A stretch of DNA of 34,322 nt from NCBI GenBank assembly GCA_013362315.1, contig JABFWL010000018.1, positions 1-34,322 on the forward strand. The letters are read 5' to 3'. The translations under genes and the position numbers were made by a program. Origin of the DNA: Catenulispora sp. (GTDB lineage Bacteria > Actinomycetota > Actinomycetes > Streptomycetales > Catenulisporaceae). Shown here in pieces: positions 22,023 to 29,859 of the stretch. The first letter of the stretch is position 1. Every line of letters starts with the position of its first letter. The notes under the pieces are model-generated. The model was not told the DNA's origin and did no database searches. It was given only the letters and a program-made list of their open reading frames with translations.

Positions 22023-22235
22023 CACCGGCGCGGCGTACCCGCGCACCGGACCGTCTGTTTCCGAGGTGTATCAGAGCTGGAACTTACCTCGAACTCATCC
22101 GTTCGGGCAGGCGCGCGCCACCGTCGCGCGCGATCCGCCAGCCGTCCGCGCCTGGTGCCGACCGGCGTGGCTGGGCCTTACTCAAGAAGTGGGCCTTTCG
22201 CGGCACCGGCAGGGCAGGACAAGGAGGGCAGGGCC
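22023..22235 (+). promoter_or_regulatory. Leader and promoter region of the encapsulin / 2-MIB cluster
   Basis: This 213-bp region contains an inverted repeat, CGAGGT (22062-22067) and ACCTCG (22086-22091) with an 18-bp spacer, and the palindrome GGCGCGCGCC at 22109-22118. It ends with a strong ribosome binding site. No clear -35/-10 pair stands out, so the inverted repeat is the best candidate regulator site. Confidence 0.45.
22221..22227 (+). promoter_or_regulatory. Strong ribosome binding site of the encapsulin shell gene
   Basis: AAGGAGG lies 8 nt before ATG 22236. It decides the start over the in-frame upstream codon at 22155 and suits the high expression a shell protein needs. Confidence 0.8.
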
Positions 22236-23675
22236 ATGACGATCATCCCGGACAGCACCGCCGCCGACGAGGCCGACCAGACACCACAGCAGGCCGGCAC
22301 GCCACCGCTGTCGCTGAGCACCGCCGCCGCACGGAACCTGGCGACCACCACCAAGACCCAGCCGCAGATGCAGAGCATCACCTCCCGGTGGCTGCTGCGG
22401 CGGCTGCCGTGGCAGGAAGTGTCCGGCGGCACCTACCGGGTGAACCGGCGGCTGGCACTGGCGGTCGGCAAGGGCCGGGTGGCGTTCGTGCAGAACGGCG
22501 CCGACGACGTCCGCATCATCCCCGAGACGCTGCGGGAGATCCCGGCGCTGCGCGGCTTCGACGACGACGCGCTGCTGGAGCGGCTGGCCTCACTGTTCAC
22601 CCCCCGGCACTTCGCCCCCGGCGAGATCATCGCCGAGGCCGGGCACCCCGTCGACGAGGTGTTCATCCTCGCCCACGGCCGCATCGAGCGCCGCGCCGTC
22701 GGCGCCTACGGCGAAGACGCCGTACTGGGAGTCCTGACCGACGGCGCACACCTGGGCGACGAGGCCCTGATGCACTCCGATCCGCTGTGGAGCGCCACCG
22801 TCACCGCCGCGACCGCCGGCACCGTCATGGTCCTGCCGTGGGACGAGTTCCAGCGGGAGCTGGCGGCCAACCCGCACCTGGCCGAGCACCTGGACCGGTT
22901 CGTGACCGCCTCCGGCCGCAAAGTCAACACCAAAGGCGAGGCGCACGTCGAGATCACCGCCGGCCACGAAGGCGAAGTCGAACTCACCGGCACCTACGTC
23001 GACTACGAACTCGCGCCGCGCGAATACCAGCTCTCCCTCACCCAGACCGTGCTGCGCGTCCACTCCCGCGTCGCAGACCTGTTCAACGACCCCATGGACC
23101 AGGTGAAAGAACAGCTGCGGCTGACCATCGAGGAGATCCGCGAGCGCCAGGAATGGGAGCTGCTGAACAACCGCGAGTTCGGACTGCTCCACAACACCGA
23201 CTACAGCCAGCGGATATCCACCTGGTCCGGCCCGCCGACCCCCGACGACATGGACGACCTGCTGTCCATGCGCCGCAGCACCCACATGTTCCTGGCCCAC
23301 CCCAAAGCCATCGCCGCGTTCGGCCGCGAATGCACCAGACGCGGCCTGTACCCGAACACCGTCGACGTCGAAGGACACCAGGTCCCGGCCTGGCGCGGCG
23401 TCCCGATCTTCCCCTGCGGGAAGATCGCCGTCAACGGCGGCCACACCTCCTCCATCGTCGCCATGCGCCTCGGCGCAGACCAGCAAGGCGTCGTCGGACT
23501 GCGGCAGACCGGCATCCCCGACGAATACGAACCCGGACTCAACGTCCGCTTCATGGGCATCACCGACCAGGCCATCATCCGCTACCTGGTCACCGCCTAC
23601 TACTCGGTGGCGGTCCTGGTGCCGGACGCCATCGGGATCCTGGAGAACGTCGACGTCGCAGCCCCGAGGAGCTGA
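22236..23675 (+). CDS. Family 2B encapsulin nanocompartment shell protein (EshA-like, with inserted cyclic-nucleotide-binding-like domain)
   Basis: This 479-residue protein should self-assemble into an HK97-fold protein shell. The first 40 residues are flexible, followed by [39 protein letters not shown] (about 47-85), the usual start of EshA-like shells. A CRP-type nucleotide-binding domain is inserted at about 105-220 ([31 protein letters not shown] ... [19 protein letters not shown]). The rest ([40 protein letters not shown] to [24 protein letters not shown]) is the capsid fold. The phosphate-binding cassette has Trp185 where CRP-type domains have the phosphate-binding Arg, so canonical cAMP binding is unlikely. 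In known systems such shells package 2-methylisoborneol synthase, which is encoded three genes downstream. The next gene follows after 3 bp. Confidence 0.92.
   Translation: MTIIPDSTAADEADQTPQQAGTPPLSLSTAAARNLATTTKTQPQMQSITSRWLLRRLPWQEVSGGTYRVNRRLALAVGKGRVAFVQNGADDVRIIPETLREIPALRGFDDDALLERLASLFTPRHFAPGEIIAEAGHPVDEVFILAHGRIERRAVGAYGEDAVLGVLTDGAHLGDEALMHSDPLWSATVTAATAGTVMVLPWDEFQRELAANPHLAEHLDRFVTASGRKVNTKGEAHVEITAGHEGEVELTGTYVDYELAPREYQLSLTQTVLRVHSRVADLFNDPMDQVKEQLRLTIEEIRERQEWELLNNREFGLLHNTDYSQRISTWSGPPTPDDMDDLLSMRRSTHMFLAHPKAIAAFGRECTRRGLYPNTVDVEGHQVPAWRGVPIFPCGKIAVNGGHTSSIVAMRLGADQQGVVGLRQTGIPDEYEPGLNVRFMGITDQAIIRYLVTAYYSVAVLVPDAIGILENVDVAAPRS
23666..23671 (+). promoter_or_regulatory. Ribosome binding site of the synthase-like gene, inside the shell gene
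   Basis: GAGGAG lies 7 nt before GTG 23679 and within the last codons of the encapsulin gene. It fixes the GTG start and implies translational coupling of the two proteins. Confidence 0.75.
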
Positions 23676-23678
23676 CCG

Positions 23679-24761
23679 GTGCTCCTCGGCGAACACGGCA
23701 ACCCGCACACCGCCACGGTGCCGGCCCGGCCCACAGGCCTGGGCACCTCAGCCGCAGCCCTGGCCGAAGCCGGCCGGCCGGCGCGCGCCGTCGCCGGCCT
23801 GTACTGCCCGGGCGCCGTGCGGGACGATCCCGCGCTGGCCGCGGAGGTGCAGCAGCGGCTGGACACCTGGGCCACAGAAGTCGGAGCACAGCCGGCGGCG
23901 GTGGCGCGCCTGGGACGGCTGGCGATGCTCACGCACCCTGACACCGCCGACCCGGCACGGCTGGCCGTCGCCGGGCAGCTGCTGGCGCTCGGTGCGATGG
24001 TGCACAGCGCGACGCTGCCAAGCCCGGCGGCATCGGTGCCGGTGGTGGAGCTGCCCGCGGCGGGTCTGGCGAATGGCGCCGATGCCGCGTCGATGTCGAC
24101 GCTGATGCCGACGCTGATGCCGATGTCAGCGCCGGAGCTGGGCGCCGCTGTGGACACTGCGTTGGAGGAGATGTTCGACGCTTGCGATCTCCCCGGCTCC
24201 GCCGGCCGCCCCGCGACTCCCGGGGCGCTCACCGACCATCCGGTGGCCGTGTCGGCGCTCGCCGGTCTCAGCGCCCTGCCGGCCTCCCCCTATCAGGTGG
24301 ACCGGGTCCGCCGCGAATACCAGGTGCTGGCGGCATCGGCGCCGACCCGCAGCGGGCCCCATCCACCGTGGGAGCACCTGGCCCTGGGGCACCTCAACGC
24401 CTACAGCCCGGTCCTGGCGGCGCTGGACGCGCTCGACGGCTACGAGCTGCCGCCGCCGGCGGCGGCACGTCCGGAGCTGCGGCGGGTCCGGCAGCTGGCG
24501 GCGCTGGCCGCGGCGCTGCTGCACGATGTGGCGGCCCCGTCGCCGACCGGGCTGAGCGCGGCGATCGCCCGCGCCGACGGCCTGGGCGCGGCGGCCGCGG
24601 TCCGCCGCGCCGCCGCCGTGCACGACGACGCGATGCGCGCCTTCCAGCAACACGCCACGCTGCTGGCCGGGAGCACCGCCGACCTAGGGATCCGCCGCTA
24701 CCTGGCGGGCCTGTGGACGTGGCTGGGCGGGCACCGCAGCTGGCACACCGACCGGCCCTGA
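23679..24761 (+). CDS. Catalytically degenerate 2-methylisoborneol-synthase-like protein (terpene cyclase pseudoenzyme)
   Basis: This 360-residue protein is clearly related to the 2-MIB synthase encoded two genes downstream but has lost its active site. GLYCPGAVRDDPALAAEVQQRL (40-61) and RLAMLTHPDTADPARLAVAG (80-99) match the synthase's LCPPAARIDPALAAVVDDRL and RLITLAHPECDDPDLLLLSA. Where the synthase then has its Asp-rich motif DDYYADE, this protein has LALGAMVHSATLPSPAASV, with no acidic cluster. The NDLASAARE metal motif is replaced by HDVAAPSPT (282-290). Helix sequences around YQVDRVRREYQVLA, LAALDALDGYEL and the C-terminal LWTWLGGHRSWHTDRP are kept, while the terminal RY pair is missing. 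The frame is intact, with GC-rich third positions, and sits 3 bp behind the shell gene, so it is not a decaying pseudogene by appearance. A structural, assembly or regulatory role is inferred. Confidence 0.82.
   Translation: MLLGEHGNPHTATVPARPTGLGTSAAALAEAGRPARAVAGLYCPGAVRDDPALAAEVQQRLDTWATEVGAQPAAVARLGRLAMLTHPDTADPARLAVAGQLLALGAMVHSATLPSPAASVPVVELPAAGLANGADAASMSTLMPTLMPMSAPELGAAVDTALEEMFDACDLPGSAGRPATPGALTDHPVAVSALAGLSALPASPYQVDRVRREYQVLAASAPTRSGPHPPWEHLALGHLNAYSPVLAALDALDGYELPPPAAARPELRRVRQLAALAAALLHDVAAPSPTGLSAAIARADGLGAAAAVRRAAAVHDDAMRAFQQHATLLAGSTADLGIRRYLAGLWTWLGGHRSWHTDRP
24093..24128 (+). repeat. 12-bp in-frame repeat within the degenerate synthase region
   Basis: ATGTCGACGCTG (24093-24104), ATGCCGACGCTG (24105-24116) and ATGCCGATGTCA (24117-24128) encode MSTL-MPTL-MPMS. 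The repeat lies in the part of the protein that no longer resembles an active terpene cyclase, suggesting slippage in a region free of catalytic constraint. Confidence 0.7.
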
Positions 24762-24763
24762 CC

Positions 24764-24787
24764 CGAACCCTGATCCGAACCCTCATC
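24764..24787. repeat. 12-bp direct repeat after the synthase-like gene
   Basis: CCGAACCCTGAT (24764-24775) is followed directly by CCGAACCCTCAT (24776-24787), one mismatch apart, just after the stop codon of the synthase-like gene. Confidence 0.65.
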
Positions 24788-24806
24788 AGTACTCGATGTT
24801 TCTCGC

Positions 24807-24851
24807 GTTCCTGACTGTTCCCGATCGTTCCCGCCTGTTCCTGCGTGTTCC
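24807..24851. repeat. 10-bp phased GTTCC repeat, five copies, before the methyltransferase gene
   Basis: GTTCC begins at 24807, 24817, 24827, 24837 and 24847, exactly every 10 bp (units such as GTTCCTGACT, GTTCCCGATC, GTTCCCGCCT, GTTCCTGCGT). All copies lie on one face of the helix in the 112-bp gap between the synthase-like gene and the methyltransferase, ending 23 bp before its start codon. Confidence 0.85.
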
Positions 24852-24873
24852 TGACGAAGGGTGAATTCTGGCC

Positions 24874-25722
24874 ATGGGTTCGCAGTCCGCTGTCACCAGC
24901 CGCTACCAGGAGTCCGTCGCCGACTATTGGGACCGGGAGAAGAACCCGGTGAATCTGCGCCTGGGCGAGGTCGACGGCATCTACCACCACCATTACGGCA
25001 TCGGGGATGTCGACTGGTCGGTGTTGCAGGCCCCGCCGGAGCAGCGGGAGGCGGCCGTGATCGCCGAGATGCACCGGCTGGAGACGGCGCAGGCCGACTT
25101 CCTGCTGGACCAGCTCGGGCCGATCACCGCCGAGCACCGGCTGCTGGACGCCGGGTCCGGCCGCGGCGGCACCAGCCTGATGGCGGCGCTGCGGTTCGGC
25201 TGCCGCGCCGACGGGCTGTCGATCTCCGGCAAGCAGGTGGAGTTCGCGAACAACCGCGCCCAGCAGGTCGGGGTCGGCGACCGCGTCCGCTACCACCTGC
25301 GGAACATGCTCGACAACGGGTTCGACGACGGCACGTTCCAGGCCATCTGGAACAACGAGTCCACGATGTATGTGGATCTGGGCTCGCTGTTCGCCGAACA
25401 CGCCCGCGCTCTGGCACCCGGCGGCCGCTACGTCACCATCACCGGCTGCTTCAACGACGCCTACGGCCGGCTGCCGTCACGGTCGGTCAGCCAGATCAAC
25501 GCCCACTACATCTGCGACATCCATCCGCGCAGCGGCTACTTCGCCGCGCTGGTCGCCAACGGCCTGATCCCGATCTCCGTGGTGGATCTGACCGCGGCCA
25601 CGATCCCGTACTGGGAGCTGCGGCAGCAGTCGAGTGTGGCCACCGGCATCGAAGAGGCGTTCCTCACCGCCTACAAGGAAGGCAGCTTCCACTATCTGAT
25701 GATCGCCGCCGACAAGGTGTGA
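24874..25722 (+). CDS. gppmt: Geranyl diphosphate 2-C-methyltransferase
   Basis: This 282-residue SAM-dependent enzyme methylates carbon 2 of geranyl diphosphate, the first committed step to 2-methylisoborneol. The N-terminal family signature YQESVADYWDREKNPVNLRLGEVDGIYHHHYGIGDVDW (about 11-48) is specific to this group. SAM-binding motif I is LLDAGSGRGGTSLM (90-103), with GLSISGKQVEFANNRAQ as the motif II region. FQAIWNNESTMYVDL (156-169) carries acidic active-site residues. Length matches characterised enzymes. The start is ATG 24874, with GAAGG 13 nt upstream, a long spacer, so translation may be weaker than for the shell. It is followed after 66 bp by the 2-MIB synthase that uses its product. 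Confidence 0.95.
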   Translation: MGSQSAVTSRYQESVADYWDREKNPVNLRLGEVDGIYHHHYGIGDVDWSVLQAPPEQREAAVIAEMHRLETAQADFLLDQLGPITAEHRLLDAGSGRGGTSLMAALRFGCRADGLSISGKQVEFANNRAQQVGVGDRVRYHLRNMLDNGFDDGTFQAIWNNESTMYVDLGSLFAEHARALAPGGRYVTITGCFNDAYGRLPSRSVSQINAHYICDIHPRSGYFAALVANGLIPISVVDLTAATIPYWELRQQSSVATGIEEAFLTAYKEGSFHYLMIAADKV

Positions 25723-25788
25723 GGTGGACGTGAGCCGGGTTTGAGTCGGGCCCGGGCCGGGCGTGGGCGCTGAAAAGGAAGGCTTGTC

Positions 25789-26937
25789 ATGTCGTTGACC
25801 ACCGAGCTGTCGGCTTTGGGAGCTTCGGGCGTGCCGCCGGCGCTGCCCGCGCGGCCGCCGTGGGAGCAGGCTTCGCCGCACTGGCACGCCGACGACGTCG
25901 ACCCGGGGCCGGAGCCGCCGGTGCGGCCGGTGCCGCGTCCGGACCGGCTGGCGCCGGTGCCGTTGGCCGAACGGAGCTGGGGCGACGGCAGCCATTCGCC
26001 GCTGCTGTGCCCGCCGGCGGCCCGGATCGATCCGGCACTGGCCGCGGTGGTCGACGACCGGCTGACCGCGTGGGCGCAGCGGATCGGCCTGCACGCCGGA
26101 CACCTGGAGGAGTTCCACGCCACCGGCTTCGGCCGGCTCATCACACTGGCCCACCCCGAATGCGACGATCCGGACCTGCTGCTGCTGTCGGCGCAGATGA
26201 ACGCCGCGTGGTGGGCCAGCGACGACTACTACGCCGACGAGACCGAACTCGGCGCGGTACCCGAAGCCCTGCCGGCACGCCTGGCACTGGTGTCCTCGGC
26301 GCTGGACCCGCCGCCGCCGGCCGGGGAGTTCACGCCACCGCTCAACGACGCGGTGGTGTCCGACCCGGTGCTGGTGTCGCTGCGCTCAGCCCTGGCGCAC
26401 GTCACCCGGCACGCCAGCGCCGCACAGGTGATGCGGGTCCGGCACACCACGCACCAGATGTACGTGTCGTGGAACGCCTACAACGCCTGGCGGCACGCCG
26501 GCACCACACCGGAGGCCTGGCGGTACCTGGCCGCGCGGCAACACGACAGCTTCTACACCTCCATGATCCTGATCGATGTGGTCGGCGGGTATGAACTGGC
26601 CCCGGAGCTGTTCGCCGACCCGCTGTTCCACCGGGCCCTGACCCAGGCCGGCACCGCCGCGGTGCTGGTCAACGACCTGGCATCGGCGGCGCGGGAAGCC
26701 GGAGAGGACCCGGACTGCAACATGGTGCTGCTGCTGGCCGCCGAACGGGGCTGCTCGGTGGCCGAGGCCACCGAAGAAGTGGTCGCGCTGCACAACGACA
26801 TCGTGCGCGGATTCGAACAGTCGCGGGCGGCGCTGGCAGCGGTACCCTCGCCGGAGCTGCAACGGTTCGTGCTCGGCGCGCGCGCGTGGCTGGGCGGCTG
26901 CCTGGAGTGGCACGACTCCTCAAGCCGCTACAAGTAG
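25789..26937 (+). CDS. 2-Methylisoborneol synthase (terpene cyclase, likely encapsulin cargo)
   Basis: This 382-residue class I terpene cyclase converts 2-methyl-GPP to the earthy odorant 2-methylisoborneol. Residues 14-75 are rich in Pro, Trp and charged residues (VPPALPARPPWEQASPHW ... PPVRPVPRPDRLAPVP), the disordered extension known to target this enzyme into family 2B encapsulins. The catalytic domain begins near LLCPPAARIDPALA (72-85). The Asp-rich Mg motif is DDYYADE (145-151), the second metal motif is NDLASAARE (Asn295, Ser299, Glu303), and the C-terminal RY pair (380-381) is present. GYEL and RVRHTTHQM mark the substrate-sensing region. ATG 25789 has AAGGAAGG 6 nt upstream. It is the last gene of the cluster and converges on a phosphatase gene 73 bp away. 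Confidence 0.95.
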   Translation: MSLTTELSALGASGVPPALPARPPWEQASPHWHADDVDPGPEPPVRPVPRPDRLAPVPLAERSWGDGSHSPLLCPPAARIDPALAAVVDDRLTAWAQRIGLHAGHLEEFHATGFGRLITLAHPECDDPDLLLLSAQMNAAWWASDDYYADETELGAVPEALPARLALVSSALDPPPPAGEFTPPLNDAVVSDPVLVSLRSALAHVTRHASAAQVMRVRHTTHQMYVSWNAYNAWRHAGTTPEAWRYLAARQHDSFYTSMILIDVVGGYELAPELFADPLFHRALTQAGTAAVLVNDLASAAREAGEDPDCNMVLLLAAERGCSVAEATEEVVALHNDIVRGFEQSRAALAAVPSPELQRFVLGARAWLGGCLEWHDSSSRYK

Positions 26938-26943
26938 CGCAAC

Positions 26944-26992
26944 GTTCGTCACCAGGTCCGTCTCCAGAGTTCGCTTCTGGGTTCGTCTGTAG
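26944..26992. repeat. 12-bp period repeat after the 2-MIB synthase gene
   Basis: GTTCGTCACCAG (26944), GTCCGTCTCCAG (26956), GTTCGCTTCTGG (26969) and GTTCGTCTGTAG (26981) are near-copies at 12-bp spacing with one extra base after the second. They fill the gap between two convergent stops. Confidence 0.6.
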
Positions 26993-27010
26993 TGACGCGG
27001 TGGCGGGAGT

Positions 27011-28159
27011 TCAGTACGCGGATTTCGCCGGCTGCGGCACATACGGTTTGCGCCGCACCACCAGCAGCGCCACATCGTCTTCCAGGCGTCCGCCGACGTG
27101 GGCGGCCAAGCCGGTGAGGATCTGCGAGGTCAGCTCCGCCGGGGCGGCGGCGGGCCGGTCGGTCAGAAACGCGGCCAGGTCGAAGAACCGGCCGGACTTG
27201 TCCCGGGCCTCGGTCGTGCCGTCGGTGTAGAGCAGCAGGGTGTCGCCGGGGGCGAACCCGGCCCACGCCGGCGCGGCCGCCGCCGTCCCCGCCGGAGAGG
27301 CGATGTCGAACAGCCCGAGCGGCGGACCGGGCTCGACCGGCGCCAGGACATCGACCCGGCCGTCGCGCATCAACAGCGGCGGCGGGTGCCCGCAGTTCAC
27401 CACCTGCACCGTCGGCGTGGTCGGATCGACCGACAGCAGCACCGCGGTGACGAACTCCTCATCGCGCACCGGCCGCCGCGCCAGCATGGCGTGCATGCGG
27501 TCGGCGACCCGGGACAGGTCCGACTCGGTGTGCGCGGCCTCCCGGAACACCCCGAGCACGTCGGCGGCGGCCTCCACCGCCGGCAGGCCCTTGCCCCGGA
27601 CGTCGCCGATCAGCAGCCGGTCACCGAACTTCGTGGACACCGCCTCATACAGATCACCGCCGATGCGAGCCTCGGCCGCAGCCGCCCGGTACGCCACGGC
27701 GGTACGGACCTGCTCCAGCTCCGGCGGGACGTCACGCAACACCACATGCTGCGCGGTCTCGGCGACACTGCGCACGTCGGCCAACAGCCGGGACTGCCGG
27801 CCGACCAGGCCCACGCTGACACAGCTGACCACCGTCACCGCGGTGATCGCGCCGAGCGTGGCGACCTCCACGTCGCCGCCCCGGTCATGGGCATAGACGT
27901 AGGCGACGCCGCTGACCGCCGCCGCCGACACCCCCGCGGCGATCGTCTGCCACAGCGACCGGGTCACCAGCGCCGCCAGCGCCGGCGCCACCGACAGCGT
28001 CGAGGAGAACGTGATGTCCCGCGGCGTGATCACGTCGGCGACCATCACCAGCGCGATGAACACGTACGGCACCAGCCGCTGCGGCCAGCTCGGACGGCTC
28101 GGCGTCACCGTCACCGGCAGCAGAGGGCGCTCCGGGGTGGATGGACCAAGCAGCGGCAT
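27011..28159 (-). CDS. Membrane-anchored SpoIIE-type PP2C serine phosphatase
   Basis: This 382-residue protein has three or four N-terminal membrane helices (about residues 28-122: YVFIALVMVADVI, LAPALAALV-type stretches, LGAITAVTVVSCVSVGLVG), a short linker helix, and a cytoplasmic PP2C domain of the SpoIIE/RsbU class. Metal-binding acidic residues are Asp169 in RIGGDLYEA, Asp186 in LIGDVRGKGLPA, an Asp in LLYTDGTTEAR and an Asp in GRLEDDVALLVV. Such enzymes usually dephosphorylate anti-anti-sigma factors and so release sigma factors under stress or in development. No STAS or anti-sigma gene is adjacent. Start ATG 28159 gives a Pro-rich cytoplasmic tail before helix 1. Confidence 0.92.
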   Translation of the reverse strand: MPLLGPSTPERPLLPVTVTPSRPSWPQRLVPYVFIALVMVADVITPRDITFSSTLSVAPALAALVTRSLWQTIAAGVSAAAVSGVAYVYAHDRGGDVEVATLGAITAVTVVSCVSVGLVGRQSRLLADVRSVAETAQHVVLRDVPPELEQVRTAVAYRAAAAEARIGGDLYEAVSTKFGDRLLIGDVRGKGLPAVEAAADVLGVFREAAHTESDLSRVADRMHAMLARRPVRDEEFVTAVLLSVDPTTPTVQVVNCGHPPPLLMRDGRVDVLAPVEPGPPLGLFDIASPAGTAAAAPAWAGFAPGDTLLLYTDGTTEARDKSGRFFDLAAFLTDRPAAAPAELTSQILTGLAAHVGGRLEDDVALLVVRRKPYVPQPAKSAY

Positions 28160-28297
28160 GCGTCACGGTTCCCAAGGGCTCGGCGGCGGGCGGGCAGATG
28201 GTGCGATCAGCGGAACACGGCCGGGCCGCGGGCGGCACCCGGGGCTGCGCCGAACGCGCGAAGTCGCGGACGGATCGCGGGCCTGGCTCGGCGCACG

Positions 28298-29083
28298 CTA
28301 CATGGTCAGGTCCACCACCACCGGCGCGTGGTCGGACGCCCCAGCGCCTTTGCGCTCCTCCCGGTCCACCCAGGCGTCGGACACCGCCGCAGCGAACGCC
28401 GGATTGCCGAACACCAGGTCGATGCGCATGCCCTTGTTCTTCTGGAACCCCAACTGCCGATAATCCCAGTATGTGAAAGCTTTGTCATACTTCAAGGCGC
28501 GGGGGTGAACCTCCGCCAAGCCCTGGCTTTCCAACGCGGTCAGCCGCGCCCGCTCTGGCAGCGTCACATGCGTCGAATCGGCGAACAGCGACACATCCCA
28601 CACATCCGCGTCGGTCGGAGCGATGTTGAAATCACCCAGCACCGCATAGGGCTGCTCGGCGCGCGCCGGCTCGGCGACAGCCTGCGCAAGGGAGTCCAGC
28701 CAGGCGAGCTTGTACTCGTAGTGGGCATGCCCCACCTCACGGCCGTTCGGCACATAGACGCTGGTGACCCGCACCGGACCGCAGGTCGCGGTGAGCGCCC
28801 GCGCCTCCAGCGCACCGTCGAACGCCGGCAGCCCGTCCCAGCCGCGCCGCACGTCGGCGATGCCGACCCGGGACAGGATCGCCACACCGTTCCAGCGGCC
28901 GCTGCCCCAGGACGCCGCCTCATAGCCGAGATCGGCGAGCCGGTCGGAGGGAAACAGCTCATCGGTGGTTTTCAACTCCTGCAGACACAGCACGTCGGGT
29001 TTGGCCGTGCCGAGCCAGCCGACCAGCCGGTCCACCCGCGCCGTCACCGAGTTCACGTTCCACGTCGCCACCCGCAGCACCAT
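28298..29083 (-). CDS. xth: Exodeoxyribonuclease III (AP endonuclease)
   Basis: This 261-residue Mg-dependent nuclease acts in base-excision repair, cutting at abasic sites and removing 3' blocks. Conserved motifs in order are LRVATWNVNSV (Asn9, Asn11), VLCLQELKT (Glu36, metal ligand), VTSVYVPNGREVG, VLGDFNIAPTDADVWD (Asp and Asn of the active site), FQKNKGMRIDLVFGN and GASDHAPVVVDL (the catalytic Asp-His). The length matches the ExoIII family. The frame is open to 29113, but ATG 29083 starts two residues before the first beta strand as in relatives. It stands alone on the minus strand, 65 bp downstream of the TIGR03085-like gene. Confidence 0.95.
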   Translation of the reverse strand: MVLRVATWNVNSVTARVDRLVGWLGTAKPDVLCLQELKTTDELFPSDRLADLGYEAASWGSGRWNGVAILSRVGIADVRRGWDGLPAFDGALEARALTATCGPVRVTSVYVPNGREVGHAHYEYKLAWLDSLAQAVAEPARAEQPYAVLGDFNIAPTDADVWDVSLFADSTHVTLPERARLTALESQGLAEVHPRALKYDKAFTYWDYRQLGFQKNKGMRIDLVFGNPAFAAAVSDAWVDREERKGAGASDHAPVVVDLTM

Positions 29084-29148
29084 GGCCGCAAGCCTATGCG
29101 GTCCCACCCGCACACAGGTATGCGGCCCACCTGCCGGGCACGTTCACC

Positions 29149-29781
29149 TCACACCCCGAACTTCGCACCCCGCACCGCCACGACCGCCTCTTCCGGCCCC
29201 TCGGTCTGCACCACCGAGTGCCCCTGCCGCCCGGACAAGAACAGCACCAACTCCCCCGGCTCACCCACAACAGTCACCGGCGAGCTGCCTTTACGCACCA
29301 CCACCGACTGCCCGTCGAGCCGCCGCACCACCAGCGGCGCCGGACAATGCCGCCGCACCATCCGGGACATCGCCGACAGCCGGCGCCACAGCGCCTCCGA
29401 CACCGGCGGCGCCAGAACCCGCGGCTCCCACCCCGGCCCGGCACGCCGCACGTCCTCACAATGGACGAAGAACTCCACGAAGTTCGCCAGCTCATCGACA
29501 CCCGGCAGCGCGAACAGCGACCGCCGCGGCGGCCCCGCCACCACCAGCGCCAGCAACTCATCCCACGGCAGCGCCGCGAACTCCCCCTGCACCCGCGCCA
29601 ACCGCGGCGCCAACGCCTTCACCACGATCCCGGCCGCCGCGTCAGCCCGCCGCTCCCGCGTCACCACATGCGCCGCCAGATCCCGCGCCGTCCACCCCGC
29701 ACACAACGTCGGCGCCTCAGGACCGGCCTCGCGCAACGCCTCGATCAGAGCTGCGCGTTGCTCACGCGCGAAATCAGTCAT
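29149..29781 (-). CDS. TIGR03085-like / mycothiol-dependent maleylpyruvate isomerase-like protein
   Basis: This 210-residue protein is of the DinB-like metal-binding superfamily. The N-terminal part FAREQRAALIEALREAGPEAPTLCAGWTARDLAAHVVTRERR (about 3-44) is the hallmark, with the first metal-ligand histidine in AAHVVTRE. A second segment, DELANFVEFFVHCEDVRRAG, holds the other expected ligand His and an acidic residue. The C-terminal half (LVVRRLDGQSVVVRKGSSPVTVVGEPGELVLFLSGRQ) is the SCP2-like or MDMPI C-terminal domain. Related proteins use mycothiol as cofactor, but this subgroup has no proven reaction. Start ATG 29781; the longer open frame upstream is the shadow of the divergent lipid synthase. 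Confidence 0.88.
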   Translation of the reverse strand: MTDFAREQRAALIEALREAGPEAPTLCAGWTARDLAAHVVTRERRADAAAGIVVKALAPRLARVQGEFAALPWDELLALVVAGPPRRSLFALPGVDELANFVEFFVHCEDVRRAGPGWEPRVLAPPVSEALWRRLSAMSRMVRRHCPAPLVVRRLDGQSVVVRKGSSPVTVVGEPGELVLFLSGRQGHSVVQTEGPEEAVVAVRGAKFGV

Positions 29782-29859
29782 GGGCCCAGGGTAGGCACAC
29801 ACGTCAACCCGGCCCAGTCCAACCCTGCCCGCGCGTACATAACCGTGCAAGATAGTGAC

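Noticed and set aside
22109..22135. GGCGCGCGCC and CGCGCGCG upstream of the encapsulin gene as an operator
   Set aside because: Short GC palindromes are frequent by chance at this base composition; the CGAGGT/ACCTCG repeat nearby is a better, though still weak, candidate.
23679..24761. Calling the synthase-like gene a pseudogene
   Set aside because: There is no frameshift or premature stop, codon bias is normal, it has a good ribosome binding site and coupling to the shell gene, and conserved blocks remain at both ends. A pseudoenzyme fits better.
27098..29794. Open plus-strand frame of 898 codons over the phosphatase and exonuclease genes
   Set aside because: It runs through two opposite-strand genes with intact active sites and turns into Pro/Ala/Thr-rich noise.
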